A program made the position numbers and the translations under genes. Under the pieces are notes generated by a model that was not told where the DNA came from, searched no databases, and saw nothing but the letters and a program-made list of their open reading frames with translations. From the NCBI GenBank assembly GCA_002297185.1, contig DBJV01000029.1, positions 1-11,707 of the forward strand: a DNA stretch of 11,707 nt, given 5' to 3'. This DNA is from Christensenella sp. UBA767. Lineage in GTDB: Bacteria > Bacillota > Clostridia > Christensenellales > CAG-917. Shown piece by piece: positions 7,072 to 11,707 of the stretch; position 1 is the stretch's first letter, and each line of letters starts with the position of its first letter.

Positions 7072-7129
7072 TTACTGAATTTCGCTCAATTATATCACGC
7101 CGCCTATCCCCTGTCAATTGTTACTGAAT
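7072..7129. promoter_or_regulatory. Consensus promoter of the TetR unit flanked by TTACTGAAT direct repeats
   Basis: On the - strand, TTGACA (7117-7112), a 17-bp spacer and TATAAT (7094-7089) form a perfect consensus promoter, with transcription starting near 7082. The 9-mer TTACTGAAT occurs at 7072-7080 (just downstream of the start) and at 7121-7129 (just upstream of the -35), 49 bp apart. Sites on both flanks of a promoter suit autorepression by TetR. No TetR-type palindrome is obvious, so the operator assignment is tentative. Confidence 0.75.
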
Positions 7130-7156
7130 ATTGTACAAAAATAAATATTCCTCAAC

Positions 7157-7248
7157 TGCGGCAACGCCGCAATATCACTTTTGGCGCAAGCCAAGAATAT
7201 CACTCTCGCTCTGCGAGAATATCACTTGCGCGCAGCGCAAATATCACT
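7157..7248. repeat. Tandem array of four variable hairpins joined by constant ATATCACT linkers
   Basis: The four units are: stem TGCGGC/GCCGCA (7157-7162 with 7166-7171, loop AAC); TTGGC/GCCAA (7181-7185 with 7190-7194, loop GCAA); TCTCGC/GCGAGA (7204-7209 with 7213-7218, loop TCT); and TTGCGC/GCGCAA (7226-7231 with 7235-7240, loop GCA). Each is followed by ATATCACT, at 7172-7179, 7197-7204, 7219-7226 and 7241-7248. Degenerate linkers at 7145-7152 (ATATTCCT) and 7265-7270 (ATATCA) suggest eroded units at both ends. Stems differ completely in sequence yet all pair, while the linker is invariant. The units are too short for CRISPR repeats and spacers. It lies in the gap upstream of the TetR promoter. 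Confidence 0.85.
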
Positions 7249-7391
7249 TACAAGCATCGCCGAGATATCAAACAAAATGTAAATGACGGTTTTTTGATAT
7301 TTACAACGCTTTTATGATATTGTCATATGTCAAAATGACATAATTTAGCCCAAAAATTAACATAATTTTTATCAATTTTTTGTACAAAAAA
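7249..7391. other. AT-rich intergenic stretch with small inverted repeats
   Basis: No gene is seen. It holds TGTAAAT/ATTTACA (7278-7284 with 7299-7305), ATATCAAA/TTTGATAT (7265-7272 with 7293-7300) and TATGTCA/TGACATA (7326-7332 with 7336-7342, loop AAA). These could be protein-binding sites or eroded parts of the neighbouring hairpin array. In such AT-rich DNA, chance is also a fair explanation. Confidence 0.45.
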
Positions 7392-7430
7392 ACTGCGTTT
7401 TTTATTGCTTTTTGCAATCAAAAACACAGT
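7392..7430 (-). terminator. Terminator of the large surface lipoprotein gene
   Basis: An imperfect 17-bp stem (7392-7408 with 7414-7430, loop TTTTT) has one G.U pair on the - strand RNA and one mismatch. It is followed on the - strand by seven T (7391-7385). It lies about 110 bp after the stop codon of the 864-residue protein gene. The stretch between the gene and the stem (7431-7538) also holds the inverted repeat ACCTCAAAA/TTTTGAGGT (7477-7485 with 7531-7539). On the + strand the stem is followed by CTTTTTA, but no + strand gene leads into it. Confidence 0.75.
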
Positions 7431-7538
7431 CTTTTTATTGATTTTTATAAAATTCGTTCGATTTTTCGCTTTGCCGACCTCAAAAACCAAGTCCGTCAAA
7501 GCAAAAGCTCAAATTGCTCGTTTAATCAAATTTTGAGG

Positions 7539-10133
7539 TTATTTGCTCAAAAATTGAAGTGTGGGAAGATTGCCCTCAACTATCGTCCAAACGTCCTTGA
7601 AATCAAGGCTCATATTGTCGTCAAACCAAGATTCCGAGAGGAAAGAACTCGTAGTATCGGGGTCTGTCGCCTTGAGATTTCCGGTCTTTGTGATGGGGAA
7701 ATTCTCTACGTCCTCGTCGTCAACAACCGTAACCGCATAAAGTTCGCCGTTGAGAGAGAGCGTATTTTGATGTCCGTACCAGCACTTTGTAACCGTGGAA
7801 TTGTTCTCCATACTTCCGAAACCAAAGCCGAGGAAGAGCGTGTTTGCGTCGTTATTTTTGCTCTTAACAGTAGCGTTTTCGCCGTTTTCTGCGCTGTTGG
7901 AAGTATCTTCAATCGTATTGTCAACGGCAATGTTTACAAGCGTAAAGCAAGAGGAAATCGCCTTTTGCGAGTTTCTGCCTGCGATGCCTGCGACGTAAAG
8001 TCTTACGCTCTTGACCGCTTTATCGATGGTCACGTCAATAGTGCCTGTCGAGTAGCAATAGTTGATTGCGCCGACGCTCGTTGTGGTCGTGCCGGATTGC
8101 GATTTACCGCTGAAGTTGTTGCCCACAATGCCGCCGATTGCCGCAATTGCAGAGGATTTATTGAGCGTTACGTAGAGATTTGCATCTACGTAGGAGTTTC
8201 TGACGTAGCCTTCGTTTTTGCCTACGATACCGCCGATATTGACTGATTGCGCAAGTGTTCCGCCAATGATTGCATGATTTTCGCTTGTACCCAAAGATGC
8301 CTTAACAGCCACTTTTTCGACTGCCGCTGCGTTGTCTGCAACTGCTCCGCCGAAGTACGCCGTACTTGATGCAACGATACCGTTTTGAGAATCTATAGCC
8401 ACTTCGCATTGCGAAACTTGACCGCCGTTTGTACCTGCGACGCCGCCGATTTTGAAAACGTCGCAATTAATTCCGTTGAGCGTAACGAAAGATTTGCCGT
8501 CCACGATTGTGGAAGAGGCTTTGTTTTCGCCGACGATACCGCCGAAAACAAGGGATGTGCAGTTTGCCGAAAGCGTGATTTTACCGCTTTCGTTACCAAC
8601 CGAGCAACCGCCGATGTAACCTTTGTCAATATCGGTGGAAACGCCTTGGTTGACTGCTGCAATGCCGCCGAGGGTGACTCTGTTCAAACCGTCGAGATTG
8701 AACGTTGCAGAGTTCACTTTTATTCCGTAAATTCTGCCGCTGTTGACGGTTGCAACAACGCCCATTCGAACGTCTGTTTTGTAGTTTTCGCCGTCTTTAT
8801 CGATGGAAAGCGTGACGTTTTCAAACGTAAGATTTTCAATCGTTCCGCCGACGTATCCGAACACGGACGCATTGGTTGTATCCGCAAAGACGCCGCCCTT
8901 TATCGTTGCGCCGTTTTCGCCGCCTTTGATTGTGCCTACGAATACGTGAGAGGCGTCAAAGAGTGGTTTGAAAACGTTTGTGCCGAAGTTTATCGTACCG
9001 GAGAATTGAATGTCCGCATCAAGGATTTCCTCAATAGCAGCCTTCTCGGCATCCGAAAGTTCTTCCTTATCGACGTGCAAAGTGTTGTAAACAGCCTTAT
9101 ATTGGTCAACGGAAGAGATTGCGATTTGTTTTATCCACTTGGAATAAATCTTTACCGTGCCGCCCTCGAAATAACTGTCGAAATCGCCCATTGCATACAC
9201 GCGAGTGCCTGTTTGCTCGTCGGTTTCGTACTTGACGTCGTTTTTGACCACTTCGTCATCGGAGTTGACGGTCTCGTAATACCATTTGCTGAATTTGTAG
9301 CCGCTGATGTTTTCGGGCGTGTATTTGTCGCTTTCGGCAATCTTGTCGATTGAGCGAACCTCTTTGCTCTCAAGCACACTGCCGTCTTTTGCAAGATATT
9401 GCAAGGTGACTTTGGGGAGCGTGGAGCGGAACATCGGATAGAGCGTCAACACGTCGTTTGTGTTGTAAGTGAGAGTGTATTTGTCCAAAGACGCAACGTT
9501 GGTGTCCTTGTCGCTTGCGAGTGCTGTAAAGCGCACGGGCTTGTTGTCTTTGTCAAGATAGAACCAGAAACAGAAGATGTCGTCCTCTGCCTCGGGGCAA
9601 TCGATGTTGGTCTTGTCGTTGTAGATGGACTTGATCTTTGCATCTGCGCCGATGGTCATATCTTTGCCCGTCAAATTCTTATATTCACCCTCGTTGACGG
9701 TTATAGTGCCGTCCTCGTTGTAGGTGTAAGTTGCGCCGATGACGTACTTGTGATTGAACTCATTGGGAGAATAGTAAGCGGAAAGAGTGGTGTTTATGTT
9801 GATTGTCTGCGTGTTGAAATCAAACTCTTGCTTGCCGTCCTCCGTCCAGTATTGGAAAGTGTATCCCATCTTGGTGGGGATAATCTTTTCGCCCTTGGAA
9901 TTGGTGGGCGCTTTGATTTTGGAGCCTGCCACGACACCCGTCAACACGTCGTTTTCAAAAGTATAATTGCTCAACGTTTTGAAAGTTACGGTGTATTTTG
10001 CAACTTCGTATTGATTGTTGCCGCCGCCACCATTACCGCCGTTATCGTCCGTGGTTGTGTCGCAAGCGACGCATACCGCGCAAAGCAAAACGACAAGCAA
10101 TATCGTGCAGGTGAGAGTGAGAATTTTCTTCAT
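7539..10133 (-). CDS. Large surface lipoprotein with InlB-like and GLUG-like repeats
   Basis: The 864-residue protein has a secretion signal with hydrophobic core (4-20) and a probable lipidation Cys at 24 (AVCVAC, then Asp). The -3 residue is Cys, so the lipobox is atypical. A Gly/Asn-rich linker (31-42) follows. Residues 46-124 and about 241-334 resemble InlB-type repeats (YTFQYWTEDG; YKFSKWYYE ending IYSKW). From about 455 to 785 there is a run of GLUG-like motifs, such as GGIAAVNQG (489-497), GGIVGENKAS (531-540), GGVAGTNGG (563-571), GGIVGKNEGYVRNSYV (634-649), GGIVGNN (667-673) and AGIAGRN (715-721). This pattern is expected to form a beta-helix like that in large adhesins. The C-terminus ends with SLDFKDVWTIVEGNLPTLQF, a usual cap for such proteins. 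ATG (10133) has GGAG (10144-10141) upstream, and the gene has its own promoter. No protease or wall-sorting domain is seen. Adhesion or ligand binding is inferred. Confidence 0.85.
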   Translation of the reverse strand: MKKILTLTCTILLVVLLCAVCVACDTTTDDNGGNGGGGNNQYEVAKYTVTFKTLSNYTFENDVLTGVVAGSKIKAPTNSKGEKIIPTKMGYTFQYWTEDGKQEFDFNTQTININTTLSAYYSPNEFNHKYVIGATYTYNEDGTITVNEGEYKNLTGKDMTIGADAKIKSIYNDKTNIDCPEAEDDIFCFWFYLDKDNKPVRFTALASDKDTNVASLDKYTLTYNTNDVLTLYPMFRSTLPKVTLQYLAKDGSVLESKEVRSIDKIAESDKYTPENISGYKFSKWYYETVNSDDEVVKNDVKYETDEQTGTRVYAMGDFDSYFEGGTVKIYSKWIKQIAISSVDQYKAVYNTLHVDKEELSDAEKAAIEEILDADIQFSGTINFGTNVFKPLFDASHVFVGTIKGGENGATIKGGVFADTTNASVFGYVGGTIENLTFENVTLSIDKDGENYKTDVRMGVVATVNSGRIYGIKVNSATFNLDGLNRVTLGGIAAVNQGVSTDIDKGYIGGCSVGNESGKITLSANCTSLVFGGIVGENKASSTIVDGKSFVTLNGINCDVFKIGGVAGTNGGQVSQCEVAIDSQNGIVASSTAYFGGAVADNAAAVEKVAVKASLGTSENHAIIGGTLAQSVNIGGIVGKNEGYVRNSYVDANLYVTLNKSSAIAAIGGIVGNNFSGKSQSGTTTTSVGAINYCYSTGTIDVTIDKAVKSVRLYVAGIAGRNSQKAISSCFTLVNIAVDNTIEDTSNSAENGENATVKSKNNDANTLFLGFGFGSMENNSTVTKCWYGHQNTLSLNGELYAVTVVDDEDVENFPITKTGNLKATDPDTTSSFLSESWFDDNMSLDFKDVWTIVEGNLPTLQFLSK

Positions 10134-10162
10134 ATAAGTTCTCCGAGCGCGGCGGCAATATT

Positions 10163-10239
10163 ATGCGCGCCTGCGCTATTATGATTAGTATGAATATATA
10201 GATAAATTATATTATACATATAAAATGCGCCATTTTCAA
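10163..10239 (-). promoter_or_regulatory. Promoter and leader of the large lipoprotein gene
   Basis: On the - strand, TTGAAA (10239-10234), a 17-bp spacer and TATAAT (10216-10211) give a near-consensus promoter with a start near 10204 and a leader of about 70 nt. The leader contains GCGC-AGGC-GCGCAT (10176-10163), a GC-rich motif like that in the nifJ leader. GCGCG (10170-10166) can also pair with CGCGC (10151-10147) just before the Shine-Dalgarno, which could affect translation; that is inference. Confidence 0.8.
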
Positions 10240-10295
10240 CAAGTTTTTGCCATAGCGGCTTTTTTAACATCGTTTTAATGCGCGCTTAAAAGTTT
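10240..10295. other. Gap after the anti-sigma gene, with no clear terminator
   Basis: TTTTAA/TTAAAA (10273-10278 with 10286-10291) encloses TGCGCGC, but the stem is all A/T and has no T-tract on the - strand. I see no convincing terminator, so some transcription may run from the sigma/anti-sigma pair into the lipoprotein gene. Confidence 0.45.
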
Positions 10296-10955
10296 TTATG
10301 CGAATTTTTCAAAGTATGCCTTGGTTATTTCGTTGACATCCGAGCCTTGTTCGAGCGAAAGTAGCGATATAAGTTCGCCCTTCACCGTGGCGTCGTTTAC
10401 GACGTACGAAACGGTGATATCGTCGCCGCTTTGAACGCCACTGCGGATACTTGACACAAGCAACGAGGCAAGTTTCGATGACGTGCTGTTTACGTCTCCT
10501 ATTACACAAACACGTACTTTATCGCCGTTTTTGACTTGATAAACCTCGCTTATTGCGTTTTTGACATCTTCGCCTTGTTTGCCGACGTTGCTGAAAGGCG
10601 TATCTTCGCCGTCACGCTCCAAGGTGCAAACGGTTACCGTTTCGTCGCTTATGACAAAGCCGTAAACTATAGTTTTGTCGCCGCTCTCTATGCTCAACCT
10701 TACGTAACTTTGAGTGGGCGCAGGCTTGTTGTCTTGCATGAGCGCAAGTGCGGAAAAAGCAAGAGCGCACACCAAAAGAAGTGCAAGCGCAATCCACAAA
10801 AGGCGTATCGCCGTCGTTTTGTCAAACGCACGCAAAGGCTCCTCGCCTGTCAAAAGTCTGTTTATCGGGGCTTGCTTTGCACGGGAAAAGACGTCGGGAA
10901 CGGACTTTTCGTCGTGTTCGTTTTTAAGATTGTTTTTGATATCTTTAATTTTCAT
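10296..10955 (-). CDS. Single-pass membrane protein, probable anti-sigma factor
   Basis: The 219-residue protein has a charged cytoplasmic N-terminus (1-46), one membrane span (about 50-72) and an outer domain of about 145 residues. The outer part begins with strands YVRLSIES (84-91) and TIVYGFVISDETVTVC (95-110), vaguely like the start of RsgI-type extracellular domains, but I do not recognise a named domain. It lacks the His-Cys zinc motif of ZAS anti-sigma factors. The assignment rests on position and topology: it directly follows an ECF sigma gene, overlaps it by 11 nt, and has its Shine-Dalgarno (GGAGGGGG) inside the last sigma codons, so the two are translationally coupled. The likely N-terminal sigma-binding part includes VPDVFSRAKQAPINRLL (19-35). 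The signal sensed is unknown. Confidence 0.7.
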   Translation of the reverse strand: MKIKDIKNNLKNEHDEKSVPDVFSRAKQAPINRLLTGEEPLRAFDKTTAIRLLWIALALLLVCALAFSALALMQDNKPAPTQSYVRLSIESGDKTIVYGFVISDETVTVCTLERDGEDTPFSNVGKQGEDVKNAISEVYQVKNGDKVRVCVIGDVNSTSSKLASLLVSSIRSGVQSGDDITVSYVVNDATVKGELISLLSLEQGSDVNEITKAYFEKFA

Positions 10956-11484
10956 CTTCCCCCTCCTTTTGCAATTCTTTCTTTATTTTGGCAAGCGCAT
11001 TGTTGTAAGCCCACAGCACCGTTCCGAGCGGTTTTTCAAGCGTTTCGGCAATCTCTCTGTGCTTGAATCCCGATATTACGTGCAAGGTGACTATCTGTCT
11101 TTCCTCGTCGTTCAGCACCTTGTTCATGGCTCTGGTCACGGGCGAGTCGTTCTCTTCCATATCGTACGTTCCGAACCGTCCGTCGTCGCTCGTCGTGTCC
11201 GTGACGCTCTCGCGCTTGCGACGGTTGATTTCGTTTATCGTCACGTTCTTTGCAATCGTGTATAGCCATGCGTATGCGTTGGAGCCTGCCCGATATTGGG
11301 AAATCGTCGTCCTGAGCCTTATATACGCCGTCTGCATCATATCTTCGGCGGTCTGGTAGTTTCGGCATATCGACATAATGAACGCAAAAAGACCGCGTTT
11401 GGTATCGTTGTAGATTTGCTCAAACGCGCTTTCGTCGCCTCGTTGCAGGCGCAACATCAATTTGTCGAGTTCCTGTTTGGTCAT
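10945..11484 (-). CDS. ECF-family RNA polymerase sigma factor
   Basis: The 179-residue protein has the two-domain ECF architecture. Region 2 (about 15-91) includes DESAFEQIYND (17-27), the core-binding motif YQTAEDMMQTAYIRLR (43-58) and the -10 recognition stretch AWLYTIAKNVTINEINRRKR (72-91). Region 4 (about 118-171) has LNDEERQIVTLHVISGF (124-140) and the HTH HREIAETLEKPLGTVLWAY (142-160). Between them lies a short acidic linker (92-115). The ATG at 11484 has no Shine-Dalgarno; instead a promoter ends 6 nt before it, so the mRNA may be leaderless. An internal ATG at codon 10 has only a distant AGGA and is less likely. The gene overlaps the probable anti-sigma gene downstream. It may control surface genes such as the nearby lipoprotein gene, but that gene's own promoter is sigma-A-like. 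Confidence 0.95.
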   Translation of the reverse strand: MTKQELDKLMLRLQRGDESAFEQIYNDTKRGLFAFIMSICRNYQTAEDMMQTAYIRLRTTISQYRAGSNAYAWLYTIAKNVTINEINRRKRESVTDTTSDDGRFGTYDMEENDSPVTRAMNKVLNDEERQIVTLHVISGFKHREIAETLEKPLGTVLWAYNNALAKIKKELQKEGEDEN

Positions 11485-11490
11485 ATTTTT

Positions 11491-11519
11491 ATTTTAGCAT
11501 AAGCGCAAAAATATAACAA
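11491..11519 (-). promoter_or_regulatory. Extended -10 promoter abutting the sigma-gene ATG
   Basis: On the - strand, TTGTTA (11519-11514), a 17-bp spacer ending in TGC and TAAAAT (11496-11491) form a promoter with an extended -10. Six bases (AAAAAT) separate it from the ATG, so the usual start point, 7 nt after the -10, is the A of the ATG. This predicts a leaderless mRNA. The region is AT-rich, so a chance match is possible. Confidence 0.5.
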
Positions 11520-11707
11520 CTTATAATTATTTTTCGAAAATTTTGTTCGATTTGCCCGATTTTGCGGATTTTTGAGGAAAAATTTACGTTTCTTTAAGAA
11601 AAATTAATTGCTTCTTAACGTTTTGAGTATATTATCTATATTGTAAAGTTATATCCGCACCGTATACGCGAGAATATGCGCGTCGTATGCGCGCGGATTG
11701 CCGAAAA
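11520..11707. other. AT-rich right edge with a possible + strand promoter and a long leader hairpin
   Basis: No coding frame is supported. An inverted repeat TTAAGAA/TTCTTAA (11594-11600 with 11612-11618) precedes a possible + strand promoter: TTAACG (11615-11620), 16 bp, TATATT (11637-11642). TTGCTT (11608-11613) with TATTAT (11630-11635) is an alternative. Just downstream an imperfect hairpin spans 11653-11698: ATCCGC/GCGGAT outer stem (11653-11658 with 11693-11698), CGTATA with TATGCG (11661-11666 with 11686-11691) and CGCG/CGCG (11667-11670 with 11679-11682). This would be the leader of a + strand gene outside the window. Confidence 0.4.

Noticed and set aside
6458..7117. Longer TetR start at TTG 7117
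   Set aside because: The TTG is part of the TTGACA -35 box, upstream of the transcription start. ATG 7057 has a Shine-Dalgarno and gives the usual family length.
7157..7270. CRISPR array
   Set aside because: The constant part is only 8 bp and the variable parts are short self-complementary hairpins, not spacers. No cas genes are near.
8385..10184. Long + strand open frames opposite the lipoprotein gene (8385-9353, 9399-10184)
   Set aside because: Codon-bias shadows of a gene with clear signal peptide, repeats, promoter and terminator on the - strand.
10250..10266. Terminator at GCC/GGC followed by six T after the anti-sigma gene
   Set aside because: The stem is only about 3-4 bp and the T-tract is on the + strand, opposite to the direction of the genes.

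Overview
The window looks like a chromosomal piece of an anaerobic, low-to-moderate GC Firmicute (Clostridia-like, possibly an uncultured gut lineage). This is an inference from several things: a single-chain pyruvate:ferredoxin oxidoreductase; strong Shine-Dalgarno sequences (GGAGG type) before most genes; consensus sigma-A promoters (TTGACA-like, 17-18 bp, TATAAT); use of GTG starts; and surface proteins with InlB-type (Listeria-Bacteroides) repeats. No species can be named from the sequence alone.

Layout, left to right. Positions 1-340 are non-coding and dense in hairpins; this is a candidate structured RNA or interspersed repeat, followed by a 7-bp repeat array. A consensus promoter (341-369) then drives nifJ (443-3970, + strand), the central enzyme of fermentative pyruvate oxidation. 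A perfect two-way terminator (3987-4016) separates nifJ from a convergent gene (4050-5519, - strand) for a membrane-anchored protein with two InlB repeats and a DUF6273-like domain. That gene is divergent from a 72-residue XRE-type regulator (5643-5861, + strand). Their promoters overlap completely, and a 12-bp palindrome sits on the shared elements, with a near copy 55 bp away in the regulator's leader.

The next unit is on the - strand: a TetR-family regulator (6458-7057), a TIGR04076-like small Cys-rich protein (6059-6442), and possibly a 36-codon reading frame (5923-6033), ended by a strong terminator (5866-5898). Upstream of it lies a remarkable array (7157-7248) of four short hairpins with different stem sequences, joined by an invariant ATATCACT linker.

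The right half is all on the - strand. An ECF sigma factor (10945-11484) is followed, with an 11-nt overlap, by a membrane-spanning protein that is probably its anti-sigma factor (10296-10955). Downstream of these is an 864-residue lipoprotein-like surface protein with InlB-like and GLUG-like repeats (7539-10133), which has its own consensus promoter and a terminator at 7392-7430. The sigma gene has no Shine-Dalgarno sequence, and its promoter is placed so that transcription would start on the A of the ATG: a candidate leaderless mRNA.

Functionally the window joins a housekeeping energy gene to an accessory surface and regulatory region with three local regulators (XRE, TetR, ECF sigma/anti-sigma) and two surface-exposed repeat proteins. 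The best leads for something undescribed are the covarying hairpin array, the possible leaderless sigma gene with an unrecognised sensor domain in its partner, the palindrome-controlled divergent promoter, and the structured segment at the left edge.
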